DNA from: Campylobacteraceae bacterium
GTDB taxonomy: Bacteria; Campylobacterota; Campylobacteria; Campylobacterales; Sulfurovaceae
Assembly: GCA_027065385.1 (NCBI GenBank)
Contig: JAMOOP010000048.1
Coordinates: 1 to 48,616, forward strand
DNA length: 48,616 nucleotides
Direction: 5' to 3'
Shown here: in pieces, positions 1 to 8,165 of the stretch
Position numbering within the stretch: position 1 is the stretch's first letter
Layout of the letters: every line of letters begins with the position of its first letter
Program-made: the position numbers and the translations under genes
The notes under the pieces: model-generated
Told to the model about the DNA's origin: nothing
Seen by the model: the letters and a program-made list of their open reading frames with translations, nothing else
Database searches by the model: none

Positions 1-26
1 AAAAAGAATCTATAAAATTTATTCTT
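1..26 (-). terminator. Possible terminator of the cysK operon
   Basis: On the minus strand AAGAAT and ATTCTT form a 6-bp stem with an 11-base loop, followed by at least three T before the window edge. It lies about 80 bases beyond the last gene of the cysK operon. The stem is AT-rich and short, so this is a weak call. Confidence 0.3.
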
Positions 27-49
27 GAAGACTATTACAGGGTTGCCTG

Positions 50-80
50 ACTATAACTTTTTTTTATAATTAGTTATAGT
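50..80. repeat. 9-bp inverted repeat, 13-base T-rich loop
   Basis: ACTATAACT at 50-58 is the exact reverse complement of AGTTATAGT at 72-80. The loop contains a run of T on the plus strand. No U-tract follows on either strand, so it is not a canonical intrinsic terminator, although it sits just after the last gene of the minus-strand operon. Confidence 0.4.
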
Positions 81-107
81 TACAGCTAGAACATTGTTTA
101 TTTTGTG

Positions 108-341
108 CTAGTTTTGGTGACTCTTAATTGCCATCTGCACTATCTCTTTACTACTGTTTTGAACAGATTTATCCTTTATACTTGTAATAATAATAAAAGG
201 TTTAGAGATAATAACTGTTTGATTTACATCATAAATTTTAATATTTTTAATATGCTCTTTATTACTAAAATCACTATTTCCAAAAACTCCACTAATAGTT
301 AAAAAGAGTAAAAGAGTTCCACATCTAAGTAATTTTTTCAT
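108..341 (-). CDS. Small exported protein of unknown function
   Basis: A 77-residue protein of no family I recognise. The start is the ATG at 341, because it begins a classic signal peptide: a Lys-Lys-rich n-region, a Leu-rich core, and a likely cleavage after a small-residue segment ending Val-Phe-Gly. The longer frame opening at 404 would overlap the upstream gene and bury the signal. The mature part is about 55 residues with alternating hydrophobic and Asn/Lys residues, predicted periplasmic. It is the last gene of the cysK operon, 7 bases after the SspB-like gene, with an AAGAGA-type ribosome site. Confidence 0.6.
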   Translation of the reverse strand: MKKLLRCGTLLLFLTISGVFGNSDFSNKEHIKNIKIYDVNQTVIISKPFIIITSIKDKSVQNSSKEIVQMAIKSHQN

Positions 342-348
342 CTTAAAA

Positions 349-789
349 CTATCTCTTTTTCTTTTTAAGTAATTTTGCATTTTCAGGGTTATTGAGTAAT
401 GCACTCATAGAGTCAACCTCTTCTTTCTCCTCTTGTGGAGATGTTATATTTATAAGTATTGGATATTCACTAACAAACATCTGTTTAATAGCTAAAAGTG
501 GGATTTGAACAAAAGAGCCAAAATTATCTGTTCCAAAACCAGCCTCAAATTGTAAATAGTCATCAGTTAATGAGGCAGACTCAAATGAGTAATTAGCTAA
601 CATAAAAAGTGTAACAGTAGGAAGAGTAGTCTCTATATCTTTTGGCAGTGGTGGGTCAAATTGAACAAACTCAATCTCACAAGCTACACCAAACTCTTGG
701 TTTGTATCAAATAGAAATTCAATAGTATTAAATATATGCTCTTGCATAATATCTTGAAATTGTGGTTTTTGTAGGTTTTTTAAAGACAT
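349..789 (-). CDS. Conserved hypothetical; divergent SspB-like fold candidate
   Basis: A 146-residue soluble acidic protein without signal peptide. Its layout resembles SspB adaptors, which deliver ssrA-tagged proteins to ClpXP: an N-terminal helix (about 10-27), a strand pair ending in an FDPPLP segment, LPTVTLFMLANYSF (the position of the TIVLQHQFW-like strand in alphaproteobacterial SspB), then FGSFVQIPLLAIKQMF (the position of the RLVVPFAAIKAFF-like strand-helix). A flexible Glu-rich linker leads to a basic tail ending KLLKKKKR, where SspB carries its ClpX-binding tail. The SspB assignment is my inference from remembered family patterns. It overlaps the end of the aminotransferase gene by 10 bases, so the two are probably translationally coupled. 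Confidence 0.7.
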   Translation of the reverse strand: MSLKNLQKPQFQDIMQEHIFNTIEFLFDTNQEFGVACEIEFVQFDPPLPKDIETTLPTVTLFMLANYSFESASLTDDYLQFEAGFGTDNFGSFVQIPLLAIKQMFVSEYPILINITSPQEEKEEVDSMSALLNNPENAKLLKKKKR

Positions 790-1382
790 ATTTTCTCTTT
801 TGTATTTATATAAATAGTAATATTTTTCTGTATCTGAAATCCTATCATAGCATTCATTAAAGCGTAGTGTGAAAAGTGTTTCAAACTGTCACTTTTTATA
901 TCTTTTTTAACCAATATTTTTTTATCTAATAGTTTTGCTCTTAAAGTACCTTCAAGCAAGGGTTTTTTAGGAGTTATCCACTCTTTTCCATTAAAGAAAG
1001 CAATATTAGCAATAGTTGTATCAGTTAAAAATCCATTTTTTTCAATCATAACCTCATCATACAATATGTTATTTTCCTTTAACTTATTTAATTCTTCTCT
1101 ATTAGAATATTTATATCTATAATCTATATTAGATGATACAATTTTAAATGATTTATTTCGTTTTATAGTATAAGGAATATACTTAACCGATAATATATCC
1201 CTACTGTAAACAATACGACATCTAAACAGTCCCTTTTTAGGAAAATTTGTAATATAATCTTTTAAATTAATAGGACTCTTTTTATTAAAAAGTTCAAATC
1301 GACTTTTATTACATCTTTTATTATGCCACTTTAGATTATATACTTTTCCATTTTCTATTTTTATAGTCTCAATTAAATTCAT
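780..1382 (-). CDS. Aminotransferase class IV (PabC/BCAT-fold)
   Basis: A 200-residue PLP enzyme of fold type IV. The likely Schiff-base lysine is Lys91 in YRYKYSNREEL, equivalent to the lysine of LKHLNR in E. coli PabC. It is followed by YDEVMIEKNGFLTDTTIANI, which matches the DEaLl...G.v.E....N motif, and by PLLEGTLR. At 200 residues it is shorter than PabC (about 270) or BCAT (about 300), with a reduced N-terminal domain. A 4-amino-4-deoxychorismate lyase role in folate synthesis is plausible but unproven; a D-amino-acid or branched-chain activity cannot be excluded. Its ATG directly follows the cysK stop codon, with no gap. Confidence 0.75.
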   Translation of the reverse strand: MNLIETIKIENGKVYNLKWHNKRCNKSRFELFNKKSPINLKDYITNFPKKGLFRCRIVYSRDILSVKYIPYTIKRNKSFKIVSSNIDYRYKYSNREELNKLKENNILYDEVMIEKNGFLTDTTIANIAFFNGKEWITPKKPLLEGTLRAKLLDKKILVKKDIKSDSLKHFSHYALMNAMIGFQIQKNITIYINTKEKICL

Positions 1383-2297
1383 CTACTCAAATAACTCTGT
1401 ACTCATATATCTCTCTGCTGTATCACAGAGAATAGTAACTATAACTTTATCTCTATTTTCTTCTCTTGATGCTACCTCAAAAGAGGCTTGAAGATTTGCA
1501 CCACTTGAAATTCCAACTAAAAGCCCCTCCTCTTTTGCTACTCTTCTAGCCATATTAAAAGCACTACTATCATTAACCTTTATAATCTCATTATATATAG
1601 ATGTATTTAACACTTTTGGAATTAATCCACCACCAATCCCTTGAATTTTATGAGAACCTTTCTCTTCTCCTGAAAGAACTGCTGAATTAGTAGGTTCAAC
1701 TGCTATAGATTTTAGAGTAGGAATTTTCTGTTTTAAAACTTCAGAAACCCCCGTTAAAGTTCCACCTGTTCCAACTCCTGCTACAAAGTAGTCAATATTC
1801 TCCCCTAAATCATCTAAAATTTCAATAGCTGTACTCTCTTTATGAGCTTGTGGATTATCCATATTTTCAAACTGCTGTAATACAATACCATTAAGCTCTT
1901 TTGCCAACTCATAAGCCTTATCTATAGAGCCTTGCATAGCTTCATTTGCAGGGGTAAGTACTACTTTAGCACCTAAAAATTTAACTAACTTTTGTCTCTC
2001 TATACTCATAGACTCTGGCATAGTTAAAATAAGCTTTAACCCTTTAGATGCACAAATACTAGCTAAAGCTATACCTGTATTTCCACTTGTTGGCTCTATA
2101 ATAGTAGTGTTTTTATCTATTTTTCCACTTTCTAAAGCTTTATCTATCATATTTAAAGCAATTCTATCTTTTATAGATGAGGTGGGATTTAAAAACTCAC
2201 ATTTAGCCAAAATCGTAGCTCCTGCATCTTTTGAAAGATTATTTAATTTTATTAAAGGGGTATCTCCTATAAGTTCACCTATATTCTCTGCTATCAT
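1383..2297 (-). CDS. cysK: Cysteine synthase (O-acetylserine sulfhydrylase)
   Basis: A 304-residue fold-type-II PLP enzyme that makes cysteine from O-acetylserine and sulfide in the cytoplasm. Lys43 in TSSIKDR is the PLP lysine. EPTSGNTGIALA is the substrate-binding loop, and GVGTGGTLTG is the phosphate-binding loop. Full length for the CysK/CysM family. The ribosome site GGAGAT precedes the ATG. First gene of a four-gene operon running toward the left edge. CysK and CysM are hard to separate by eye, so the symbol is the more likely of the two. Confidence 0.93.
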   Translation of the reverse strand: MIAENIGELIGDTPLIKLNNLSKDAGATILAKCEFLNPTSSIKDRIALNMIDKALESGKIDKNTTIIEPTSGNTGIALASICASKGLKLILTMPESMSIERQKLVKFLGAKVVLTPANEAMQGSIDKAYELAKELNGIVLQQFENMDNPQAHKESTAIEILDDLGENIDYFVAGVGTGGTLTGVSEVLKQKIPTLKSIAVEPTNSAVLSGEEKGSHKIQGIGGGLIPKVLNTSIYNEIIKVNDSSAFNMARRVAKEEGLLVGISSGANLQASFEVASREENRDKVIVTILCDTAERYMSTELFE

Positions 2298-2322
2298 TAT
2301 ATCTCCATTACTATTTTTAAGG

Positions 2323-2328
2323 TTTATA
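2323..2328 (-). promoter_or_regulatory. Probable cysK promoter -10
   Basis: On the minus strand TATAAA lies 26 bases upstream of the cysK ATG. The region where a -35 would sit is occupied by a tandem 10-bp repeat rather than a TTGACA-like box, so an activator or repressor may be involved. Confidence 0.4.
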
Positions 2329-2332
2329 CCAT

Positions 2333-2352
2333 AAATAGCCTAAAATAGCCTA
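2333..2352. repeat. Two exact tandem 10-bp repeats upstream of cysK
   Basis: AAATAGCCTA occurs at 2333-2342 and again at 2343-2352, so the copies are in register with one helical turn. They cover the -35 and spacer region of the candidate cysK promoter in the divergent gap between cysK and the NlpC/P60 lipoprotein gene. This is the geometry of an operator for a dimer bound to one DNA face. The regulator is unknown. Confidence 0.45.
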
Positions 2353-2437
2353 AATCTATAAAAACTCAACCCTATTTTTAGAACTGATAAATAAAAAAGT
2401 TCTAGGAGAAAATTAAGTAGTTTCATTACTCTTTAGT

Positions 2438-2443
2438 TATAAT
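2438..2443 (+). promoter_or_regulatory. Consensus -10 box very close to a start codon
   Basis: A perfect TATAAT ends 6 bases before the ATG at 2450. Transcription would therefore start at or within a base or two of the start codon, implying a leaderless mRNA. The nearest purine-rich AGGAGA lies about 40 bases upstream of the ATG and could not serve as a ribosome site. Confidence 0.5.
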
Positions 2444-2449
2444 CTCACT

Positions 2450-3772
2450 ATGAAAAAAATCCTAATAACAATAACTACACTTTTAATACTTTCAGGTTGC
2501 CAAGAGATTGGAGATAATAAACCTCTTTTAAGTAGTAAAAAAGAGAAACAGCCAATTATTATAGTAAATAAAAACCGTCATTTAAATATTGCAGAGTTTT
2601 GGATAGATAAAGTTAAAAATCCAAATAGAATTATTATGAGTAGTAAAGAGATTAATGAATTTAATAATAATGTAGCATATCAACAGAATAAATTAACATA
2701 TTTTAAAGATATAAATGGAAATTATAGTGGCTCTTGGGTTAAAAAAAGTATATTGGGAATGCAAAAAAGTATCTCTTCTATAGCACAATATTTTGAAGAT
2801 GGTAATAGAGTTCCAAATAGCTTTTTTAATGAGATAAAAGAGTATATGGATTTAGATAATATTGAAAGTAGTGTAGATACTCGTTATGCTCTTACTGTAA
2901 ACTACACTAATCAAAAGATTATTCCAACTAAACTTTCACTTCTTAAGAAAAAAGAACAGATATTTTTTGACCGTAATCAAAACTCTGCACTTGATATTGC
3001 CACACCTATTGCTATATTACACTCAACTAAAGATGGAAAATGGCACTATGGAGTAGCACCTACAAGTTCCGGTTGGATAAGAGATAAAGATATAGCCTTT
3101 GGAGAGAAAAAAGAGATAGAAGATTATCTTAATACTAAAAATTTTATTATAACAACTAATGCAAAAAGTGCTGTTATGGTAGCAGGAGAGTATTATGATT
3201 ATTTAAGAATGGGGGTTAGACTTCCTTTTATTTTAACAGTTGATAATATGACAATGGTACTTATTCCAACTAGAGATAGTGATGGAAAATTGGTATTAAG
3301 TAATGCTACTATAAAAACAGATAATGTAAATAGAGGGTATCTCTCTTATACTCCTAAAAATATATTAACACAAGCTTTTAAATTTTTAAATGCTCCTTAT
3401 GGTTGGGGTGGCTCTTTTGGTGAGCAAGATTGTTCTAAATTTATTCAAGAGATTTATGCAACAGTTGGGATTAAAATGCCTAGAAATTCACTATCTCAAA
3501 GTAGAGTAAATAGTAATTATATGGAGTTAGAGAGTTTAAGTAAAGATGCTAAAATAGATTTACTTATAAATTCAGCACCTATTGGCTCTACAATTATTCA
3601 TCTACAAGGTCATATAATGCTCTATATTGGTGATTATAAAGGTGAGCCTTATGTTATTCAAACTGTTTGGGGAGAGTCTAGCAGACACTACGCATTAGGA
3701 AGAACTGCTGTTACATCTCTAAATTTTAATAACTATATAGATAAAATAGATAGAGCAACTATTATAAAGTAG
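2450..3772 (+). CDS. SH3-domain NlpC/P60 peptidase lipoprotein
   Basis: A 440-residue lipoprotein, probably a cell-wall endopeptidase cutting stem-peptide bonds in the periplasm. The signal peptide ends in lipobox LSGC with Cys17 as the lipidated residue, which fixes the start. About 50-290 covers an NlpC-stabilising domain and two SH3-like segments (HYGVAPTSSGWIRDKDI is typical). About 305-440 is the C40 peptidase domain: Cys328 in EQDCSKF is the nucleophile and His388 in GHIMLYIG the base. This is the layout of the SH3-NlpC/P60 family known in Campylobacterota and Bacteroidota. It converges on smpB with only 3 bases between the stops. Confidence 0.88.
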   Translation: MKKILITITTLLILSGCQEIGDNKPLLSSKKEKQPIIIVNKNRHLNIAEFWIDKVKNPNRIIMSSKEINEFNNNVAYQQNKLTYFKDINGNYSGSWVKKSILGMQKSISSIAQYFEDGNRVPNSFFNEIKEYMDLDNIESSVDTRYALTVNYTNQKIIPTKLSLLKKKEQIFFDRNQNSALDIATPIAILHSTKDGKWHYGVAPTSSGWIRDKDIAFGEKKEIEDYLNTKNFIITTNAKSAVMVAGEYYDYLRMGVRLPFILTVDNMTMVLIPTRDSDGKLVLSNATIKTDNVNRGYLSYTPKNILTQAFKFLNAPYGWGGSFGEQDCSKFIQEIYATVGIKMPRNSLSQSRVNSNYMELESLSKDAKIDLLINSAPIGSTIIHLQGHIMLYIGDYKGEPYVIQTVWGESSRHYALGRTAVTSLNFNNYIDKIDRATIIK

Positions 3773-3782
3773 GCTCTATCTA
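3747..3782. terminator. Shared hairpin at the convergent lipoprotein/smpB ends
   Basis: TAGATAGAGC (3747-3756) and GCTCTATCTA (3773-3782) form a perfect 10-bp stem with a 16-base loop. The arms lie inside the last codons of the two convergent genes, so one element can serve both strands. There is no clear U-tract, so the efficiency is uncertain. Confidence 0.45.
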
Positions 3783-4231
3783 TAGTTCTTCATAGCTTGT
3801 TGAGCCTCTCTTAATTGAGTTCTTCTTTTTAAAGTCTCTCTCTTATCGTGTAGCTGTTTACCTTTTGCTATAGCAATGCTAACTTTGGCTATATTTCTTT
3901 TATTAAAATATATACTAAGAGGCACAATCGTATTTCCATCTTTACTAACTTTACCAAAGAGTTTATCTAACTCTTTTTTATGTAAAAGTAGTTTTCTAGG
4001 ACTTCTTGTATCTCTTGCAAAATTTCTATTTGTTGTATCAAGGTGTGCAATATGAGCATTCATCAGATATAACTCACCTTTAATAAATCTACAAAAAGCA
4101 TCATTTAAATTAGCTCTCTTAGCTCTTAATGCTTTAACCTCACTCCCTTGCAGAACAATACCTGCTTCAAATTTTTCTAAAATCTCATAATCATGATACG
4201 CTTTTTTATTTTTTGCTATTGTTGTTGACAT
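3776..4231 (-). CDS. smpB: SsrA-binding protein SmpB
   Basis: A 151-residue partner of tmRNA in trans-translation, the rescue of stalled ribosomes. Family features are present: [25 protein letters not shown] at the start (OB-fold), [19 protein letters not shown], and [14 protein letters not shown], the basic C-terminal tail that enters the mRNA channel. Length is normal. It overlaps the end of proB by 16 bases, so the pair is probably translationally coupled. The organism must therefore tag proteins with ssrA, which bears on the SspB-like gene at 349-789. Confidence 0.95.
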   Translation of the reverse strand: MSTTIAKNKKAYHDYEILEKFEAGIVLQGSEVKALRAKRANLNDAFCRFIKGELYLMNAHIAHLDTTNRNFARDTRSPRKLLLHKKELDKLFGKVSKDGNTIVPLSIYFNKRNIAKVSIAIAKGKQLHDKRETLKRRTQLREAQQAMKNYR

Positions 4232-4992
4232 CTAAAAAGTGTTCCTCCAATCTGTTTTCCATTAAGAAGAAAGCTATTAATATCTTTCAATCCAAATCCT
4301 GTAGCCAAAAACATCTTTTTACCTCTTTTCAATAGATAATCCCCTGCCTTTAACTTTGTAACAATTCCACCTGTTGCAAACTCGTTATTTGCTGTTGGCT
4401 TTGCATTTAACTCCTCTTGAGTTATGGAATTTACCTCTTTTCTAATTTTAGCGTCACTATGTTCTCTTGGGTCTTTATCATAAAGTGCATCTATATCTGA
4501 TAGTATTACTAAAATATCAGCATTAAAATTATCTGCTACAGATGCTGAAAGTTGGTCATTATCTCCAAATACTAACTCCTCTGTAGCTATTACATCATTC
4601 TCATTTATAATTGGTACAACTCTATTTTTTAAAAGTCCATTAATAGCGACCCTTGCTAAATGTGTTCTTTTTTTAGAGTCTAAATCACTAGCACTTAGTA
4701 GCACTTGTGAACATAAAAGATTATATTTAGCAAATTTCTCTTGATACATTTTAAGAAGAAGTGGTTGACCAATAGCTGCTAAGACCTGTTTATTTCCTAT
4801 ATCTTTTCTATCTAATGGTAAAACTGTATAACCTGCCGATACTGCACCAGAACTTACCAATATAACCTCAATATCTCTTTGCATAAGTTTAGCAATAAGC
4901 TCTACTAACTCTATCATTCTCTTTTTAGCAACATATCCATTTTCGGTTAATACATGAGAACCTACTTTAATAACAATACGATTAAAATCCAT
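4216..4992 (-). CDS. proB: Glutamate 5-kinase (short form)
   Basis: A 258-residue amino-acid kinase catalysing the first step of proline synthesis. Motifs: [11 protein letters not shown] (ATP-binding start), [16 protein letters not shown] (glutamate binding) and FGDNDQLSA (nucleotide site). The C-terminal PUA domain of E. coli ProB (367 aa) is absent; the short form is common in Campylobacterota. Its ATG overlaps the obg stop by one base (TAATG). Confidence 0.93.
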   Translation of the reverse strand: MDFNRIVIKVGSHVLTENGYVAKKRMIELVELIAKLMQRDIEVILVSSGAVSAGYTVLPLDRKDIGNKQVLAAIGQPLLLKMYQEKFAKYNLLCSQVLLSASDLDSKKRTHLARVAINGLLKNRVVPIINENDVIATEELVFGDNDQLSASVADNFNADILVILSDIDALYDKDPREHSDAKIRKEVNSITQEELNAKPTANNEFATGGIVTKLKAGDYLLKRGKKMFLATGFGLKDINSFLLNGKQIGGTLFRCQQQ

Positions 4993-6113
4993 TACGCCTC
5001 TTTTTTACTCTCTTGCTCTTCAACACTCTTTACAAAACCTTTAAGAGAGTAACGAAGTGTATCTATGTTTAGGTGAGAAACAGAAGAGATAGGCAGAACA
5101 AATAGAGGTTCATTAGTTGGTAAATATACCCCAAAATCCTCTTTAAACCCATAAGATAAATAGTCCATATTGGCTTTATACTTTTTAAGTGTGCTATTTG
5201 GTTTTAGTCCAATATCCTCTAAAAACTGCTTAGTTAAACTGTTAACCTCATCTATAGAAAGAGAGTCGCACTTAGTAATGGCTACAGCAAATCTTCTTTT
5301 AGCTAACTCTTTTGAGTATCTTTGAAGTTCAACTAAAAGTGTTTCATATTGATATTTCATCTCTCTATAATTTGCAATATCAACAAGTAAAAGTAGTGTT
5401 TTTGTTCTTTCAATATGTTTTAAAAACTCTAATCCAAGCCCTTTACCACTACTAGCACCCTCTATAATACCTGGAATATCTGCCATCATAAAAGAATCAT
5501 ACTCTCCAACATTTACTACACCTAAATTTGGAATTAAAGTTGTAAACTCATACTCTGCTACTTTTGGTTTAGCATTTGATATAGTTGAGATTAGAGTTGA
5601 TTTTCCAACACTAGGGTATCCTACAAGTCCAACATCAGCTATAAGTTTCATCTCTAATCTTATCTCTTTGGTAATACCTGGTAGTCCTGGTTGAGCATAA
5701 GTTGGTCTTTGGTTAGTTGAGCTTTTAAAGTGCATATTTCCAAGTCCACCTTTTCCACCCTCTAAAAATAGAACGCTCTCACCCTCATTAACTAAATCAA
5801 AAAGTACCTCACCAGTTAAAGCATCAATTACTTGTGTACCTGCTGGAACTACAATATTTACACTTTTACCTTTTCTACCATACTTCTTTCTCCCCTCACC
5901 TGGTCTTCCATTTTCTGCTTTTATATGGTTTCTACCTCTAAGGGCTGAGAGTGTATCTGTATTATTATCTACTGTAAAATATACAGAGCCTCCCTTTCCA
6001 CCATCACCACCATCTGGTCCACCTTTAATAACAAATTTTTCTGTCCAAAAAGAGACACAACCAGCACCACCTTTTCCTGAACTTACCAATAAATCAACAC
6101 TATCAACAAACAT
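4992..6113 (-). CDS. obg: Obg/CgtA GTPase
   Basis: A 373-residue ribosome-associated GTPase acting in 50S assembly and stress control. Residues 1-157 form the Gly-rich Obg fold ([25 protein letters not shown]). The G domain follows, with GYPSVGKST (G1), the switch II region [10 protein letters not shown] (G3) and ITKCD (G4). The C-terminal OCT domain of some Gram-positives is missing, as expected for this lineage. First gene of obg-proB-smpB. In many Campylobacterota rplU-rpmA precede obg; they do not here. A ribosome site AAAGGA precedes the ATG. Confidence 0.95.
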   Translation of the reverse strand: MFVDSVDLLVSSGKGGAGCVSFWTEKFVIKGGPDGGDGGKGGSVYFTVDNNTDTLSALRGRNHIKAENGRPGEGRKKYGRKGKSVNIVVPAGTQVIDALTGEVLFDLVNEGESVLFLEGGKGGLGNMHFKSSTNQRPTYAQPGLPGITKEIRLEMKLIADVGLVGYPSVGKSTLISTISNAKPKVAEYEFTTLIPNLGVVNVGEYDSFMMADIPGIIEGASSGKGLGLEFLKHIERTKTLLLLVDIANYREMKYQYETLLVELQRYSKELAKRRFAVAITKCDSLSIDEVNSLTKQFLEDIGLKPNSTLKKYKANMDYLSYGFKEDFGVYLPTNEPLFVLPISSVSHLNIDTLRYSLKGFVKSVEEQESKKEA

Positions 6114-6220
6114 CTATTTCCTTTAATAATTAACATTAGTATGCAATAACTATTTTTTGAAATTATATCTAAATTATATTCGTTTATTGAATAAGTATCA
6201 AGAGTTGTGTATAGTAAAAG

Positions 6221-6248
6221 TTAAACCATATTTAACAGAAATTATACT
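6221..6248 (+). promoter_or_regulatory. Probable promoter of the gmk-cluster operon
   Basis: TATACT at 6243-6248 with a weak TTAAAC at 6221-6226 (16-base spacer) lies 35 bases upstream of the ATG at 6284. A clear ribosome site GGAG sits 6 bases before that ATG. Confidence 0.45.
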
Positions 6249-6283
6249 AGAATTGTCAATCCGTTATCAAATTTGGAGAAAAA

Positions 6284-7468
6284 ATGAAAATATTATTAGT
6301 AAATAGTAATCCAGTTGTATCAAGATTAACAGCACTTAGTGCTAGAAAAGAGAGTGTCGATTTAGATGAGATTAGAGATATATCTGAACTAAAAAAGAGT
6401 GATTATAATATAGTATTTGTAGATTCAGAAGCTTTTAGTAGTGAGTTAGCTACTGTTTTAAAAAATTCAGGTATAAAAAGAAAAGTACTCTTTTATACTC
6501 AAGATGATAAAGAGAAAGATAAAATATTTAATTATACTATTCTAAAACCATTCTTACCATCTGAAGTATCAGCTATACTTCGTGAAGCAAAAATTGAAAT
6601 AGATAAAGAAGAGAGTTTGTCACTATCTTCTAAAAAAGAAGAGCCTAAAGAGGAGTATTTAGATTTAAATGAACTTATATCTAATAAAAAAGGTGATTTA
6701 ACTCCACTTACTCTTATTGATGATGAGCCAAAAGAGAAAGAGAGTGATAATAGTTTAAAAGAGACCGAAGAGAAATTACTAGAAGAGTTAAATGCACAAA
6801 AAAGTAAATTAGATAATATTAAAGAGAGTTTTGATTTAGGATTAGAAAAAGAGTTTATACCTACTAAAGAGGAGAAAAAAGTTATTGAACCTGAACCTAT
6901 TATAGAGAAAAAAGATGATTTTAATAATGACCTTTTCGAATTAGATACTCTTAAAACTACAGATAGTAAAGAGAGTATAGATAATGACCTTTTTATAAAA
7001 GATAGTGAGATAAAAAGTATAAAAGAGGATAAAGATGAACTTCTTACATTAGATATAGATAGTAAAAATGAAGTTAACTTTGAAGAGATTAAAGAGGTAG
7101 AAAAAGTAGAGAGTAAAAAGATAGAGTCTAAAAAAGAGAGTGTTGAAGAGACAAAAATATTAGATAAAGATGAAATATCAAATATTAAAAATCTTTTAAA
7201 TAGTGAACAAATAGATGATAATCTATCTTTAGAAGATGTTATGACAACTCCACCACCTCCACCTTTTGAGCCAAAAGTAGAAGAGAAAAAACCTAAAAAA
7301 GAAGATGAAATTAAAGAGAGTAAAAAGGAAGATAATTGTATGGAGACACCAAAAGTTGCTAAGAGAGTATTTAAAGATACAGTAGGTTCTCTTCCTATTG
7401 AGGAGCTTCGTCAACTTCTTCGTGGAACAAAGATACATATAACTATTGAATTTCCAAAAGAGGTATAA
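6284..7468 (+). CDS. Degenerate receiver-like protein with long acidic/Lys-rich region
   Basis: A 394-residue cytoplasmic protein. Residues 1-97 have the strand-helix pattern of a response-regulator receiver domain: MKILLVNSNP (strand 1), NIVFVDSEAF (strand 3, Asp47 at the phospho-Asp position), KVLFYTQ (Thr72), ILKPFLPSEV (Lys88 of the conserved KP). The acidic pair after strand 1 is replaced by Asn7-Ser8-Asn9, so Mg2+ binding and phosphorylation are doubtful. Residues 100-345 are low-complexity Glu/Lys/Ser/Asp-rich, probably disordered or coiled. A Pro run lies near 325, and a compact conserved-looking C-terminus starts at GSLPIEELRQLL. The gene overlaps gmk by one base (TAATG). Function unknown; perhaps a scaffold or signalling protein. 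Confidence 0.8.
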   Translation: MKILLVNSNPVVSRLTALSARKESVDLDEIRDISELKKSDYNIVFVDSEAFSSELATVLKNSGIKRKVLFYTQDDKEKDKIFNYTILKPFLPSEVSAILREAKIEIDKEESLSLSSKKEEPKEEYLDLNELISNKKGDLTPLTLIDDEPKEKESDNSLKETEEKLLEELNAQKSKLDNIKESFDLGLEKEFIPTKEEKKVIEPEPIIEKKDDFNNDLFELDTLKTTDSKESIDNDLFIKDSEIKSIKEDKDELLTLDIDSKNEVNFEEIKEVEKVESKKIESKKESVEETKILDKDEISNIKNLLNSEQIDDNLSLEDVMTTPPPPPFEPKVEEKKPKKEDEIKESKKEDNCMETPKVAKRVFKDTVGSLPIEELRQLLRGTKIHITIEFPKEV

Positions 7469-8085
7469 TGAGTGGAGCAATATTAGTCCTTTCAGGTCCA
7501 AGTGGTGCTGGAAAAAGTACTATTATAGATAGTGCTAGTAATAGAATAGGAGAGTATTACTTTTCTATCTCTACAACTACTAGAGAGCCTAGAGAGGGTG
7601 AGGTGCATGGAGTTGATTACTACTTTGTATCTAAAGAGGAGTTTGAAGAGGATATTAAAGCAGGTCAATTTTTAGAGTATGCTACAGTCCATAGTAACTA
7701 TTATGGTACATCTTTAAAACCTGTAAAAGAGGCTTTAGAGATGGGCAAATTGGTAATTTTTGATATTGATGTGCAGGGTCACCGTTTAGTGAGAGCTAAA
7801 ATGGGTGATTTGGTCACTTCTGCTTTTATTACTCCACCTTCATTAAAAGAGTTAGAGAGAAGATTATATGGTCGTTCTACCGATAAGAGTTATATTATAG
7901 AGCAGAGAATAGAGAATGCAAAAGAGGAAATTAAAGCTATTGGAGAGTTTGATTTTGTTATTATTAATGATATTATAGATAGAGCCTCTTTAGAATTTGC
8001 TACAATTGCTAATGCCTCAAGATTGAAATTAAGTAAACAAGAGTTAGAAAATTTGGTAGTTCAGTGGGAAAATGGTCTATCATAA
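7468..8085 (+). CDS. gmk: Guanylate kinase
   Basis: A 205-residue enzyme that phosphorylates GMP to GDP. P-loop GPSGAGKST near residue 10. GMP-binding motif STTTREPREGEVHGVDYYF (about 35-53) and FLEYATVHSNYYGT follow. Full length for the family. Its start overlaps the preceding stop by one base, so it is coupled to the receiver-like protein gene. The order gmk-tatA-argS is conserved in Campylobacterota. Confidence 0.96.
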   Translation: MSGAILVLSGPSGAGKSTIIDSASNRIGEYYFSISTTTREPREGEVHGVDYYFVSKEEFEEDIKAGQFLEYATVHSNYYGTSLKPVKEALEMGKLVIFDIDVQGHRLVRAKMGDLVTSAFITPPSLKELERRLYGRSTDKSYIIEQRIENAKEEIKAIGEFDFVIINDIIDRASLEFATIANASRLKLSKQELENLVVQWENGLS

Positions 8086-8108
8086 ACTTTAAATTAACAA
8101 AATATTAG

Positions 8109-8114
8109 TATAAT
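8109..8114 (+). promoter_or_regulatory. Possible tatA promoter -10
   Basis: A perfect TATAAT lies 52 bases upstream of the tatA start in the 80-base gap after gmk. It suggests tatA-argS can be transcribed apart from gmk. No good -35 is visible. Confidence 0.4.
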
Positions 8115-8165
8115 CTCTTAACTAAATATCAATAAATTTAGATAAAACAGACAAAGGACATGTAA

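Noticed and set aside
105-302. 65-residue plus-strand ORF at the left end
   Set aside because: Antisense to the small exported protein, which has a signal peptide, ribosome site and operon context.
780-1382. Naming the class IV aminotransferase pabC
   Set aside because: The fold and lysine are clear, but the protein is much shorter than PabC and substrate-specific residues cannot be judged by eye.
7229-7501. 90-residue minus-strand ORF, rich in Phe and Leu
   Set aside because: It is antisense to the coding ends of the receiver-like protein and gmk, which are both well supported; its composition is that of reversed Lys/Glu-rich codons.
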